A stretch of DNA of 64,000 bases, from assembly GCA_016124385.1 (NCBI GenBank), contig WGNU01000002.1:23083-87082 (forward strand). Direction: 5' to 3'. Position numbers and translations under genes: made by a program. Source of the DNA: Alphaproteobacteria bacterium. Lineage in GTDB: Bacteria > Pseudomonadota > Alphaproteobacteria > Micropepsales > Micropepsaceae. This document shows positions 47,596-56,385 of this stretch, piece by piece; position 1 is the stretch's first letter; every line of letters begins with the position of its first letter. A model generated the notes under the pieces. That model saw only the letters and a list, made by a program, of their open reading frames with translations, was not told the origin of the DNA and searched no databases.

Positions 47596-47664
47596 CCATC
47601 ATATTCGATACTTTTGCCGTTGACAACGTCACATTACACCATCATATTCGTTACACAAGTAACG
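47596..47664. promoter_or_regulatory. Transposase promoter with repeated operator-like sites
   Basis: TTGACA at 47620-47625 and CATATT at 47643-47648 are 17 bases apart, a good sigma70-type promoter pointing to the transposase. A 16-base direct repeat CCATCATATTCG[A/T]TAC occurs at 47596-47611 and 47639-47654, with the second copy covering the -10 region. A perfect hairpin CGTTAC-ACAA-GTAACG (47649-47664) overlaps the initiation region. Repression by the divergent DUF6471 product is a reasonable inference. Confidence 0.55.
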
Positions 47665-47677
47665 GATGTGATGACAA

Positions 47678-48655
47678 ATGGCACAGCACTTTCTTCTTTC
47701 CCGCAAGGCCAAGACGCTCTCGCTGGCGCAGGTCTTCCGCATGTCGGACGCGGAAGCGGAGACGGCTTTTGCCAAGCTGCGTTGGGCCGATACCAACGGC
47801 GAGCCTGTCTGCCCGACGTGCGGCGGACTTGACGCCTATGATTGCCGCCGTGCGAACGGTGCTCCGCGCTATCGCTGCCGCGCGTGCCGCAAGGACTTCT
47901 CGATCACGTCGGGAACGCTTTTTGCCTCGCACAAGCTTCCGCTGCGGGCCTATCTCGCTGCGATCGCCATCTTTTGCAACGAAGTGAAGGGCAAGAGCAT
48001 GCTGGCGATGAGCCGGGACCTTGGCCTTTCGTACAAGGCCGCGTTCGTGCTCTGCCACAAGATGCGCGAGGCGATGGCGGAGGAAATGAAGGGCCGCACG
48101 GTCGAGGCTCCGGTTGCCGAAGTCGATGGCGCCTATTTCGGCGGCTACGTCCGGCAGGAAAACCGGAAGGAAGACCGCAAGGACCGCCGCTTGAAGGAGA
48201 ACAAGAGCACGAAGCGTCAGGTCGTCGTTGTTGTGCGTGAGCGCGGCGGTGAGACGTTGCCGGGCGTGTTCAAGTCGGAAGCGGCGGCGCTGTCTTGGAT
48301 CCGTGCGAAGGTCGCTCGCGAGACGGTCCTGCACGCCGACGAGTCGCCCGCGTGGAACGCGCTCCACTCGCGCTTTGAAATGCGCCGCGTGAACCACGAA
48401 GTCGCGTTCAAGATGGACGATGCCTGCACGAACCAAGCGGAGTCGTATTTCTCGCGCCTTCGCCGTGCTGAGATCGGGCACCATCACAAGATCGCGGGCG
48501 TCTATTTGATCCGTTACGCGCAAGAAATGGCGTGGCGCGAGGATAACCGCCGTATGTCGAACGGCGATCAAGTGAACCGTGTCGGCATGCTCGCGTTGAA
48601 CCGCAAGCCTTCGGTGGACTTCTGCGGCTACTGGCAGCGAGCGAAGGCGGCTTAG
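47678..48655 (+). CDS. IS1595 family transposase
   Basis: The 325-aa transposase has an N-terminal zinc ribbon (CPTCGGLDAYDCRRANGAPRYRCRACRKDFSITSGT) near residues 48-83. A catalytic ISXO2-like DDE domain follows, with Asp in EVDGAYFGGYVRQ near 150 and Asp in HADESPAWNAL near 225. A conserved late segment NQAESYFSRLRRAEIGHHHKI near 258 provides the remaining acidic/His residue. It is full length and in frame. It overlaps by four bases with the convergent lipoprotein gene. Movement would use the flanking 17-base inverted repeats. Confidence 0.93.
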   Translation: MAQHFLLSRKAKTLSLAQVFRMSDAEAETAFAKLRWADTNGEPVCPTCGGLDAYDCRRANGAPRYRCRACRKDFSITSGTLFASHKLPLRAYLAAIAIFCNEVKGKSMLAMSRDLGLSYKAAFVLCHKMREAMAEEMKGRTVEAPVAEVDGAYFGGYVRQENRKEDRKDRRLKENKSTKRQVVVVVRERGGETLPGVFKSEAAALSWIRAKVARETVLHADESPAWNALHSRFEMRRVNHEVAFKMDDACTNQAESYFSRLRRAEIGHHHKIAGVYLIRYAQEMAWREDNRRMSNGDQVNRVGMLALNRKPSVDFCGYWQRAKAA

Positions 48656-48969
48656 TTCATTCGGCGGACTTGCCACGAAGGGCAAACACACGTCGGGGAT
48701 GGTACCGTATCTTTGCAGATGATGCGGCGATCAAGCCCGACGATCCGTGGTTCAGCGATGCCTTTGTGATCGCTGCAGCAACCCTGAAGATCGGCGACGC
48801 AGACGCAGATATCGTTTGGATCATCGCCGCAGGAACTGACGGGCGACATTCCCGCCGATGGTGTTGAAACCGGCTTCGATGCTGGCGGTGCCTCAACGGT
48901 GCTTGGTTGAGGCGTCGCGCATGACGCCAACAGAAGAACGACTAGTCCAACGTATCGCTGAGTTCCCAT
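48652..48969 (-). CDS. Passenger lipoprotein, Cys-rich
   Basis: The 105-aa protein has a lipoprotein signal (YVGLVVLLLASCATP, Cys at about 17). A Pro/Ser-rich linker follows, then a Cys-rich domain with about eight Cys (DDPNDICVCVADLQGCCSD and SPTCVCPSW). The pattern suggests disulfide-bonded periplasmic or surface exposure. Function is unknown. It overlaps the transposase end by four bases and the upstream winged-helix gene by 28 bases. It may be cotranscribed with the two genes upstream. Confidence 0.55.
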   Translation of the reverse strand: MGTQRYVGLVVLLLASCATPQPSTVEAPPASKPVSTPSAGMSPVSSCGDDPNDICVCVADLQGCCSDHKGIAEPRIVGLDRRIICKDTVPSPTCVCPSWQVRRMN

Positions 48970-49385
48970 AGAACACCTTCCCCCGTGTTCTGCTTTTTCA
49001 CGACGCCGCGTCGGAGCAGATAGGAGAGGTTACCACGGACCCTAGGTCCGAGCGTTGGCCTGACTTCACGGGAATAGCCCATGAGGGCCATGAGGCGGTC
49101 AACGATCTGGGGGGCCGTGATGGGGCCTTTCGCCTCTCTAAGGGCGTCTCGGATGATGCAGCCGAGTTCGCCTTGCCGGAACAGCTTTACGCGCTTGGCG
49201 GCCCGTTTCGGGGGGATTTTCGAGCCGTCATGAGACGGGTCTAGCAGCATCAACGTGTGATCCAGGTGGATCAATTGTTCCTCGCGCCAGGCGAGTTGTT
49301 TTTTCGAAGACGCGACTTCTCCCGCGAGGGAGGCGCGCTTATCGCGGAGGGCTGTCAATGCGTAGCGATTGCCGAGAGAGGACAT
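48942..49385 (-). CDS. Passenger coiled-coil/winged-helix protein
   Basis: The protein (147 aa from the ATG at 49385; a TTG at 49391 is alternative) has an N-terminal coiled coil (LRDKRASLAGEVASSKKQLAWREEQL). A linker with DPSHDGSKIPPKR comes next, then a C-terminal winged-helix-like part (GPITAPQIVDRLMALMGYS and NLSYLLRRGVVKKQ). Similar proteins occur beside transposases; a DNA-binding or regulatory role is likely but unproved. Its 3' end overlaps the lipoprotein start. Confidence 0.65.
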   Translation of the reverse strand: MSSLGNRYALTALRDKRASLAGEVASSKKQLAWREEQLIHLDHTLMLLDPSHDGSKIPPKRAAKRVKLFRQGELGCIIRDALREAKGPITAPQIVDRLMALMGYSREVRPTLGPRVRGNLSYLLRRGVVKKQNTGEGVLWELSDTLD

Positions 49386-49452
49386 GAGCAAGACAGAGAT
49401 TGTGGATCAGGGCACCGCTGATGCCCTGCGAGAATTGCTGACGAACAAGGCT

Positions 49453-49656
49453 CTAGCGGTAAATTTGATTGAGCAGGTCCGCGACGAGAACGGTTGCTTT
49501 CATCTTGCCGAGACCGTTCGCCTCTCCGCACTTGGGGCAGACGAAACGGTCATGGGTCTTCAGCCAAGCGAGAGTCTTCTGAAGGTGCTCGTCGCATTCA
49601 GAGCACATCAGGCCGATGATGACGTTCTCGTCAGGTGACTTAGGCGTGCGGGGCAT
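49453..49656 (-). CDS. Passenger small zinc-ribbon protein
   Basis: The 67-aa protein contains two CxxC knuckles (LMCSECDEHL near 17-26, FVCPKCGEANGLG near 38-50), a typical zinc-ribbon. AGGGAG eight bases before the ATG at 49656 supports the start and is located in a small hairpin (49666-49679). It may bind nucleic acid. Function unknown. An overlapping opposite-strand frame is not supported. Confidence 0.65.
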   Translation of the reverse strand: MPRTPKSPDENVIIGLMCSECDEHLQKTLAWLKTHDRFVCPKCGEANGLGKMKATVLVADLLNQIYR

Positions 49657-49665
49657 TGGCTATCT

Positions 49666-49679
49666 CCCTCTTGTGAGGG
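49666..49679 (-). promoter_or_regulatory. Hairpin covering the ribosome site of the zinc-ribbon gene
   Basis: CCCTC and GAGGG form a five-base stem with a four-base loop in the leader of the gene starting at 49656. The GAGGGAG ribosome site is in one arm, so an mRNA read in from outside the element could have reduced translation. Such sequestration is known for transposon-end genes. Not tested here. Confidence 0.35.
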
Positions 49680-49731
49680 TGGAACCTTACTCCCCAATCA
49701 CCCCAACCCCTGAATCAAAGCCGCTGGCGTA

Positions 49732-49748
49732 TGCGCCATAACTGCGCG
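49732..49748 (-). repeat. Right terminal inverted repeat of the IS1595-like element
   Basis: This is TGCGCCATAACTGCGCG, the inverted match of 46379-46395 with one mismatch. Adjacent chromosomal genes resume about 90 bases beyond it with normal GC-rich codon use. Confidence 0.65.
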
Positions 49749-49836
49749 TCGATGGCGATTCGCTTTGGGATTCGAGCGCGGTCAACGGCGCGGTGGGATC
49801 GGACAGCATCCTGCCCCATGGGTGGGGCATCGCCTC

Positions 49837-50664
49837 ATGCGACCTAAATCGGGCGGAGCCTTGGCCCTTGTCGGTGCCGCCGCCGCTTGCCTGTTCCTCT
49901 TGGTCCCCGCCGAGCCGGCATCCGGCGCCGCCTGGACGTTGGGAGAGGACGAAGTCCTCCTGATCCTCAAATCCGGCTATTCGGGCGCGGACAGCCGGTT
50001 CGATGCCGATGGCGACACGCAGGACGACGTCTCCTTCACCGCTTGGGATTCGCAACTCTATGGCGAGCTTGGCCTGCGCAATTGGGCGACTCTGACCGCG
50101 GAACTCGCCTTCAAGAGCTACGACTACGAAGACAGTTTCAGCGCGACGACCGAGGCGGGGTTCGAACCCATCGCGCTCAGTACGCGCATCCGTCTGTGGG
50201 CGGAGAATGGGCACGTCGTCTCGGTGCAGCCGGGCGTGCGGTTCAAGGCGGGCCTGGACGGCGGCGGGGACGTTCAGGCCGGCGGGCAGGGCAGCGATTT
50301 CGAGATGCGCGCGCTCTATGGCTGGGGCGGCTCGATCGGGGGCGTTCAGGGCTTCGTCAATGTCGAGGGCGCCTATCGGTGGCGGAGCGACGCGGAGCCG
50401 GACGAGGCCCGTCTCGACCTCACGCTCGGCGCCGACATCGATCCGGATTGGCAGGTGCTCGTGCAGTCGTTCACCGTCGTGGCGCCGGACGAGGGAACGG
50501 CCAGCTTTCCGGACTATCGCCAGTACAAGGGGCAGCTCTCGGCGGTCTACCGGCTCGATGAGGCGATGAGCGTTCAGGCCGGCGTCACCGCGACGCTCGC
50601 CGGCGAGAACACGCTGGAAGAGCTCGGCGGGTTCATCGCGCTGTGGTGGCGCTTCTCGCTCTAG
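49837..50664 (+). CDS. Secreted beta-rich protein, possible outer membrane protein
   Basis: The protein (275 aa from ATG 49837) has a signal peptide ([30 protein letters not shown]). The mature part has alternating hydrophobic/polar strands with frequent Tyr and Gly ([37 protein letters not shown]). It ends in an aromatic-rich C-terminus ([12 protein letters not shown]) with a final hydrophobic residue preceded by Phe, the usual outer-membrane barrel signal. A role in uptake or surface exposure is inferred; function is unknown. Confidence 0.75.
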   Translation: MRPKSGGALALVGAAAACLFLLVPAEPASGAAWTLGEDEVLLILKSGYSGADSRFDADGDTQDDVSFTAWDSQLYGELGLRNWATLTAELAFKSYDYEDSFSATTEAGFEPIALSTRIRLWAENGHVVSVQPGVRFKAGLDGGGDVQAGGQGSDFEMRALYGWGGSIGGVQGFVNVEGAYRWRSDAEPDEARLDLTLGADIDPDWQVLVQSFTVVAPDEGTASFPDYRQYKGQLSAVYRLDEAMSVQAGVTATLAGENTLEELGGFIALWWRFSL

Positions 50665-51887
50665 CTCGAGAACGCCTGCAGGCCCGTGATCTCCCGCCCG
50701 AGGATGAGCGCATGGATGTCGTGCGTCCCCTCATAGGTATTCACCGCTTCCAAATTCATCACGTGGCGGATGATGTGGTACTCGTCCGAGACGCCGTTGC
50801 CGCCCAGCATGTCGCGCGCCTCGCGGGCGATCGCGATGGCCTTGCCGCAATTGTTGCGCTTGAGGAGCGAGATCATCGCAGGCGCCGCCTCGCCCGCGTC
50901 CATCAGCCGGCCGAGCTGGAGCGCGCTCATCAAGCCCAGCGCGATCTCGGTCGTCATGTCGGCGAGCTTCTTCTGGATGAGCTGGGTCGCGGCGAGCGGG
51001 CGGCCGAATTGCTTGCGGTCGAGCACATAGTCGCGCGCGGTTGCAAGGCAGAACTCGGCCGCGCCCATCGCGCCCCAGGAAATGCCGTAGCGCGCCTTGT
51101 TGAGGCAGCCGAAGGGGCCCTTGAGGCCTTCGACATTCGGCAGGAGGTTCCCATCGGGTACGAAGACCTCATCGAGCGCGATCGAGCCCGTGATCGAGGC
51201 GCGCAGCGAGAACTTGCCCTCGATGGTCGGCGTCTCGAAGCCCTTCATGCCGCGCTCGAGGATGAAGCCGCGGATGACGCCGTCTTCGGTCTTGGCCCAG
51301 ACGACCGCAACATTCGCGATTGGCGCATTGGTGATCCAGGTCTTCGCGCCGCTGATGCGATAGCCGCCGTCGACCTTCTTCGCCCGCGTGCGCATGCCGC
51401 CGGGGTCTGAGCCGAAATCGGGTTCGGTCAGGCCGAAACAGCCGACCAGATCGCCGCGGGCGAGGCCGGGCAGAAAGCGCTCGCGCTGTTCCTCGGTGCC
51501 ATAGGCGTAGATCGGATGCATGACGAGGCTCGACTGGACGCTCATCGCCGAGCGATAGCCGGAATCGACGCGCTCGATCTCGCGCGCGATGAGGCCGTAG
51601 GAGACGTAATCCATGCCGGCGCAGCCATAGCGCTCGGGCAGGGTCGATCCCAGAAGGCCGAGCGCGCCCATCTCGCGCATCAGCTCGCGGTCGAAGCGCT
51701 CATGGCGGAAGGCGTCGCGGACGCCGGGCAGCAGGCGGTCGGTCGCAAAGGACGCCGCCGTCTCCTGGACCATGCGCTGCTCGGGCGTGAGCGCGTCCGT
51801 CAGGCGCAGCGGATCGCGCCAATCGAAGGCGCCGCCATCCGGCTTCTTCGGCGCCATTTGCGGTGTCAGCTGCCTTGCTTCGCTCAT
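50661..51887 (-). CDS. gcdH: Glutaryl-CoA dehydrogenase-like acyl-CoA dehydrogenase
   Basis: The protein (408 aa) has acyl-CoA dehydrogenase signatures: [15 protein letters not shown] near residue 150 (FAD/substrate region), [16 protein letters not shown] near 182 and [22 protein letters not shown] near the end, containing the catalytic Glu in YEGT. These match the glutaryl-CoA dehydrogenase subgroup, which oxidatively decarboxylates glutaryl-CoA to crotonyl-CoA in lysine and aromatic catabolism. A related short-chain acyl-CoA dehydrogenase is the alternative. GAGGGAG precedes the start. Its 3' end overlaps the convergent beta-rich protein gene by four bases; a tRNA-Thr gene follows upstream. 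Confidence 0.88.
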   Translation of the reverse strand: MSEARQLTPQMAPKKPDGGAFDWRDPLRLTDALTPEQRMVQETAASFATDRLLPGVRDAFRHERFDRELMREMGALGLLGSTLPERYGCAGMDYVSYGLIAREIERVDSGYRSAMSVQSSLVMHPIYAYGTEEQRERFLPGLARGDLVGCFGLTEPDFGSDPGGMRTRAKKVDGGYRISGAKTWITNAPIANVAVVWAKTEDGVIRGFILERGMKGFETPTIEGKFSLRASITGSIALDEVFVPDGNLLPNVEGLKGPFGCLNKARYGISWGAMGAAEFCLATARDYVLDRKQFGRPLAATQLIQKKLADMTTEIALGLMSALQLGRLMDAGEAAPAMISLLKRNNCGKAIAIAREARDMLGGNGVSDEYHIIRHVMNLEAVNTYEGTHDIHALILGREITGLQAFSS

Positions 51888-51912
51888 GGCCGGTGGCTCC
51901 CTCTACCATAGG

Positions 51913-51988
51913 TGGTGCCGGTTGCAGGATTTGAACCCGCGACCTACCGCTTACAAGGCGGTTGCTCTACCAACTGAGCTAAACCGGC
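51913..51988 (-). tRNA. tRNA-Thr (anticodon TGT)
   Basis: On the minus strand the 76-base sequence begins GCCGGTT and pairs with AACCGGC before discriminator A and encoded CCA. The D arm (GCTCAGTTGGTAGAGC), anticodon stem CCGCC/GGCGG-type with loop TTGTAAG (anticodon TGT, reading ACA) and TpsiC arm GGGTTCAAATCC are all present. Confidence 0.93.
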
Positions 51989-52099
51989 ATCTCGCGCGCA
52001 GATAACCTGTCCCCGCCCGCCCGCGCAACGGCCGGGCGTCACGCGGATGTCATCGCTCCACCCCTTAAATAAGCTGCAGGCTTCATTGACTAAGATAAA

Positions 52100-53254
52100 A
52101 TGAAGCGTTTCCGCCGGTCTGCCGGCTTTCCCCTCTCAGCGTGGTTCATGGGTTCGCGCCTCACACGGCTCTCTTTCGCGGTTGCCACCTTCGGCGCGAT
52201 CCTCGCCGGCGCGATCTATTTGGGCCCCTCCCTTTTCAGCGACGACGCCGCGCCCGAGGGCAAGGGCGCGCGCGGGGCGGCGGTCGTCACCGCCCAGCCG
52301 GTTGCCAAGCATGTCTTCATCGATTCGATCGAGGCGCTCGGCACCGCGATCGCGAATGAAAGTGTGACGGTCACCGCGAAGATCACGGAGATCGTCAGCA
52401 GTGTCGGTTTCGATGACGGCGACACGGTCGAGCGGGGCGCGATCCTGGTCGAGCTCGGGCGGGCGGAGGAACTAGCCGATCTCTCTTCGGCCCGCGCCGA
52501 TCTCGATGAGGCAACCAAGCAGTTCGATCGGATCGAGGATCTGGCGCGGCGCGGGGCCGTTTCGCAGGCGCGGCTCGACCAGGAGCGCGCGCGGCGCGAC
52601 GCGGCGCGGGGCCGGGTCGGGGCCGTCGAGGCGCGTCTCGCCGATCGCCTCATCCGCGCGCCGTTCGCCGGGGTGCTGGGGCTGCGGCTCGTCAGCCCGG
52701 GAACCCTCGTCCGGCCGGGCGATGTCATCACGACGCTGGACGACGTCTCGGTCATCAAGGTCGATTTCACCGTGCCGGAGCGGTTTCTCTCAACGCTCGC
52801 GCCGGGCCTTCGGATCGAGGCGTTCAGTGCCGCCTATCCGGGGCAAGCCTTCGAAGGAACGGTCAGCTCGGTTGACAGCCGCGTCGATCCGGTCAGCCGG
52901 TCGGTCATCGTGCGCGCGGTCGTTCCGAACGAGGAGCGCCGGCTGCGGCCGGGCATGCTGCTCAGCGTGACGCTCGTGCGCGATGAAAAGCTCGCCCTCA
53001 GCCTGCCCGAAGGCGCGCTGCTCTCGATCCGCGACCAGTCCTTCGTCTTCCGCGTGAAGAGCGATCAGACCGTCGAGCGGGTGGATGTGACGACGGGCCT
53101 GCGCGAGCCGGGGCTCGTCGAGATCGTCAAGGGCCTCAGCGAGGGCGACCTTATCGTGGTGGAAGGCACGAACAAGATCCGGCCCGGCGTCAGCGTGACG
53201 CTCGCGCCGCCGGAAGGCACTGTCGATGCCGCCGGCAAGGACGGGCCGACATGA
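52100..53254 (+). CDS. RND efflux periplasmic adaptor (MFP)
   Basis: The protein (384 aa) is a membrane-fusion adaptor linking an RND pump to an outer membrane channel. An N-terminal membrane/signal segment (LSFAVATFGAILAGAIYLGP, about 20-40) anchors it. A lipoyl-like half ITEIVSSVGFDDGDTVERGAILVEL is near 95, a short coiled coil (LADLSSARADLDEATKQFDRIEDL) follows, and the second lipoyl half RAPFAGVLGLRLVSPGTLV is near 188, completed by a barrel domain. The start at 52100 (ATG) is weakly supported; an ATG at 52148 also fits. It overlaps the pump gene by four bases. Confidence 0.92.
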   Translation: MKRFRRSAGFPLSAWFMGSRLTRLSFAVATFGAILAGAIYLGPSLFSDDAAPEGKGARGAAVVTAQPVAKHVFIDSIEALGTAIANESVTVTAKITEIVSSVGFDDGDTVERGAILVELGRAEELADLSSARADLDEATKQFDRIEDLARRGAVSQARLDQERARRDAARGRVGAVEARLADRLIRAPFAGVLGLRLVSPGTLVRPGDVITTLDDVSVIKVDFTVPERFLSTLAPGLRIEAFSAAYPGQAFEGTVSSVDSRVDPVSRSVIVRAVVPNEERRLRPGMLLSVTLVRDEKLALSLPEGALLSIRDQSFVFRVKSDQTVERVDVTTGLREPGLVEIVKGLSEGDLIVVEGTNKIRPGVSVTLAPPEGTVDAAGKDGPT

Positions 53255-56200
53255 CGATCGGCGAAATCTCCGTCCAGCGGCCGGTCCTCGCCGCCGTTCT
53301 CAGCCTTCTCATCATCGTGTTCGGGCTTGCCGCCTTCCAGGCGCTGCCGCTGCGCGAATTGCCGAACATCGATCCGCCAATCGTCTCGATCTCGACCGAC
53401 TATCGCGGTGCCTCGGCCGAGATCGTCGAGAACCGGATCACGCAGGTCGTCGAGGATCAGATCGCGGGGATCGAGGGCGTGAAGACCGTCTCCTCGGTTT
53501 CGAGCGACGGCCGCTCGGACGTGACGATCGAATTCAAGCTCTCGCGCAATATCGAGGATGCGACCAACGACGTGCGCAACGCCGTCTCGCGCGTCGTCGA
53601 CGATCTGCCGGACGAGGCTGATCCGCCGCAGATCGCCAAGGTGGATGCCGACGAACAGGTGATCCTGTGGTTCAACCTCAGCGCGACCACGATGTCGACG
53701 CTGGAGCTGTCGGATTTCGCGCGGCGCTATCTCGTCGACCGGCTCTCGGTTGTGGACGGCGTCGCGCGCGTGCGGATCGGTGGTGGCCAGGACTATGCGA
53801 TCCGCATCTGGCTCGACCGGCGCGCGCTGGCGGCACGGCATTTGACGGTCGGCGATGTCGAGAGCGCGCTGCGCTCCGAAAATGTCGAGCTGCCGGGCGG
53901 ACGGATTGAATCGACGACGCGAAATTTCTCGGTCCGGGTTCAGCGCGGCTATCAGACGCCGGAGGATTTCGCCTCCCTCGTGCTCGCGCGGGGTGATGAC
54001 GGCCATCTGATCCGGCTCGGCGAGGTTGCGCGGGTGGAGCTGGGCGCGGCGAATCCGTATGTCGATTTCCGCGGCAATGGGGAGCCGCAGATCGGCCTTG
54101 GCATCGTCAAGCAATCGACGGCCAACACGCTGGCCGTCGCGGAGGCGGCGAAGGCCGCGGTCGCCGAAATTGCGGCCTCGCTGCCCGAGGGCATGCAAAT
54201 CTCGATCAATACCGACACGTCGGTCTTCATCTCGGCCGCGATCGAGCAGGTCTATCACGCGCTCGGCGAGGCGGTGGTGCTGGTCGTGCTCGTGATCTTT
54301 CTCTTTCTCGGAAGTATCCGCGCGGCGCTCATTCCCGCGCTGACCGTCCCGGTCTGCATTCTCGGCGCCTTCATCCTCTTCAGCGCTTTCGGCATCACGC
54401 TCAATCTGATCACGCTTCTCGCCCTCATCCTCGCGATCGGGCTCGTCGTCGATGACGCGATCGTCGTCCTTGAGAATGCGCAGCGCCGGCTCGATATGGG
54501 CGAGCCCGCAACGATTGCGGCCGCGCGCGGCACGCGCCAGGTGACATTCGCCGTCTTGGCGACGACCGCCGTGCTGATCGCGGTGTTCACGCCGATCGTC
54601 TTCCTTGAGGGCAATGTCGGAAGGCTGTTCTCCGAGCTTGCCATCGCGATCTCCTCGGCCGTCATCCTCTCCGCTCTGGTCGCGCTCACGCTCTCGCCGA
54701 TGATGTGCTCGGTCCTGCTGCGCCCGCGCGTCTCCTCAGGCCGGATCGAGCGGGTGACCGAGGGTGCGCTCGGCCGGCTCACGCGCTTCTTCGACAGCGC
54801 ATTGTCACGCGCGCTCGCCGCGCCGGCGATGGCGTTCGTGATCTTGGGCGGATCGGTTGCCGTCTGCGCGCTCCTTTTGGCGCAGTTGCCGGAAGAACTG
54901 GCGCCTCCCGAGGATCGCGGCCAGTTCTTCGTCAACGTCACCGCGCCAGAAGGCCAGGGGTTCGACAAGACGGTCGCTGATATGCGTAAGGTCGAGGCGA
55001 TTTTCCTGTCGCTCCTCGAAGAGGGAAAGGTTTACCGCGTCCTCGCGCGTGTTCCAGGAAGCTTCGGGCGGACGGAAGAGCAGAACACCGGACGCGGCGT
55101 CGTCACGCTCGCGCATTGGCGTGACCGGGATTTCTCGACGGCGGATGTCATCGACGAGTTCGTCAAGCGCGCGCGCGACATTCCAGGCGTCCGCGTCGGC
55201 GCCTTCGCGCGCCAGGGGTTCGGCGGCGGCAATTCGCAGCCGGTCGAGTTCGTGATCGGCGGGCCTTCGTTCGACGAACTGGCCGAGTGGCGCGACCGGA
55301 TCCTCGCGCGGGCTTCGGAAAACCCGGGCCTCGTCAGCCTTGATTCCGATTATGAGGAAACGAAACCGCAGCTGGTCGTGGCGATCGATCGCCCGCGCGC
55401 GGCGGATCTCGGCGTCTCGACGGACGAGATCGGGCGGACGCTCGAAGCCATGCTCGGCTCGCGTCAGGTGACCACCTATATTGATCAGGGCGAGGAATAC
55501 GACGTCGTCCTGCAGGTGGAGGAAGGCGACCGGCGAACGCCTTCCGATCTTACCAACCTCTTCGTGCGCTCGACGCGTGCCGATGCGCTGATCCCGCTCT
55601 CCAGCGTCATCACGCTTGAAGAGCGCGCGGCGCCGCGCCAACTTCACCGCTATAATCGCCTGCGCGCGATCACGATCACCGCCAATCTGTCGCCTGGCTA
55701 CACGCTCGGCGAGGCGCTCGCCTATCTCGATCGGATCGCGAGCGAAGAGCTGCCGCAAACGGCCGTCATCGACTACAAGGGCCAGTCGCTCGAATTGCGC
55801 GAGAGCGGCAGCGCCCTTGTGATGACGTTCCTTCTGGCGCTGCTCGTCGTATTTCTCGTGCTCGCGGGCCAGTTCGAGAGCTTCGTTCATCCCATCATCA
55901 TCATGCTGTGCGTGCCGCTGGCGGTCGCGGGCGCGCTTGGCGGCCTCTATCTCGCGGGCAGCACGCTCAACCTCTACAGCCAGATCGGCATCATCGTGCT
56001 GATCGGCATCGCGGCGAAGAACGGTATTTTGATCGTCGAGTTCGCGAACCAATTACGCGATGCCGGGCGATCGATCCGCGAGGCGGTGCACGAGGCAACG
56101 GTTGTGCGGTTCCGCCCGATCCTGATGACGAATTTGGCGACCGCCATGGGCGCGGTGCCGCTGGTGCTCTCCACCGGCGCCGGCGCGGCGAGCCGGGTGA

Positions 56201-56385
56201 CGATCGGCACCGTCATCGTGAGCGGCGTGCTCGTCTCGATGATCCTCACGCTCTTCGTCATCCCGATGCTCTACATGCTGTTCGCGCGGTTCACGCGCTC
56301 GCCCGAAGCCGTGTCGCGCGAAATGGCGGCGTGGGAAGCGGCAAATCCGGGCCTTCGCGCCGACGGGCAGGCGGCCGCCGAATAG
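53251..56385 (+). CDS. RND efflux pump permease (HAE1/AcrB-like)
   Basis: The permease (1044 aa) is a proton-driven inner membrane pump. The first helix is PVLAAVLSLLIIVFGLAAFQALP; the periplasmic porter domain follows. TM4 carries GLVVDDAIVVLENAQRR near 405-421, with the Asp-Asp pair for proton relay. The second half starts near 850 with helices ALVMTFLLALLVVFLVLAGQFES and includes IGIAAKNGILIVEFANQLRDAG near 920, with the Lys of the relay. The HAE1 family usually exports drugs, dyes or hydrophobic compounds. It is coupled to the adaptor gene; no outer membrane channel gene is in the window. Confidence 0.95.
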   Translation: MTIGEISVQRPVLAAVLSLLIIVFGLAAFQALPLRELPNIDPPIVSISTDYRGASAEIVENRITQVVEDQIAGIEGVKTVSSVSSDGRSDVTIEFKLSRNIEDATNDVRNAVSRVVDDLPDEADPPQIAKVDADEQVILWFNLSATTMSTLELSDFARRYLVDRLSVVDGVARVRIGGGQDYAIRIWLDRRALAARHLTVGDVESALRSENVELPGGRIESTTRNFSVRVQRGYQTPEDFASLVLARGDDGHLIRLGEVARVELGAANPYVDFRGNGEPQIGLGIVKQSTANTLAVAEAAKAAVAEIAASLPEGMQISINTDTSVFISAAIEQVYHALGEAVVLVVLVIFLFLGSIRAALIPALTVPVCILGAFILFSAFGITLNLITLLALILAIGLVVDDAIVVLENAQRRLDMGEPATIAAARGTRQVTFAVLATTAVLIAVFTPIVFLEGNVGRLFSELAIAISSAVILSALVALTLSPMMCSVLLRPRVSSGRIERVTEGALGRLTRFFDSALSRALAAPAMAFVILGGSVAVCALLLAQLPEELAPPEDRGQFFVNVTAPEGQGFDKTVADMRKVEAIFLSLLEEGKVYRVLARVPGSFGRTEEQNTGRGVVTLAHWRDRDFSTADVIDEFVKRARDIPGVRVGAFARQGFGGGNSQPVEFVIGGPSFDELAEWRDRILARASENPGLVSLDSDYEETKPQLVVAIDRPRAADLGVSTDEIGRTLEAMLGSRQVTTYIDQGEEYDVVLQVEEGDRRTPSDLTNLFVRSTRADALIPLSSVITLEERAAPRQLHRYNRLRAITITANLSPGYTLGEALAYLDRIASEELPQTAVIDYKGQSLELRESGSALVMTFLLALLVVFLVLAGQFESFVHPIIIMLCVPLAVAGALGGLYLAGSTLNLYSQIGIIVLIGIAAKNGILIVEFANQLRDAGRSIREAVHEATVVRFRPILMTNLATAMGAVPLVLSTGAGAASRVTIGTVIVSGVLVSMILTLFVIPMLYMLFARFTRSPEAVSREMAAWEAANPGLRADGQAAAE

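Larger units (their letters stand above)
46379..49748. mobile_element. IS1595-family element with passenger genes
   Basis: An IS1595-type transposase (47678-48655) sits between terminal inverted repeats, CGCGCAGTTATGTCGCA at 46379-46395 and its inverted counterpart at 49732-49748 (one mismatch in 17). The 3.37-kb interval is less GC-rich than its surroundings and holds at least five additional small genes unrelated to metabolism. Some IS1595 subgroups are known to carry passengers. I see no clear 8-base target duplication; only CGCG flanks a shortened repeat. The insertion coincides with the loss of the 3' end of a glycosyltransferase gene. Confidence 0.75.

Noticed and set aside
49369..49638. 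Rightward frame of 89 codons inside the mobile element
   Set aside because: It overlaps the zinc-ribbon gene, which has better ribosome site and clear CxxC knuckles; no family recognised for this frame.
46371..49756. 8-base target duplication expected for IS1595
   Set aside because: No matching octamer flanks either repeat; only CGCG is shared and it is self-complementary, so it may be part of the inverted repeat.
49749..49840. Remnant of the lost glycosyltransferase 3' end to the right of the element
   Set aside because: Reading frames here give only a weak resemblance (a GG-x-S-x-H segment) to the expected GT2 sequence; too short to support.
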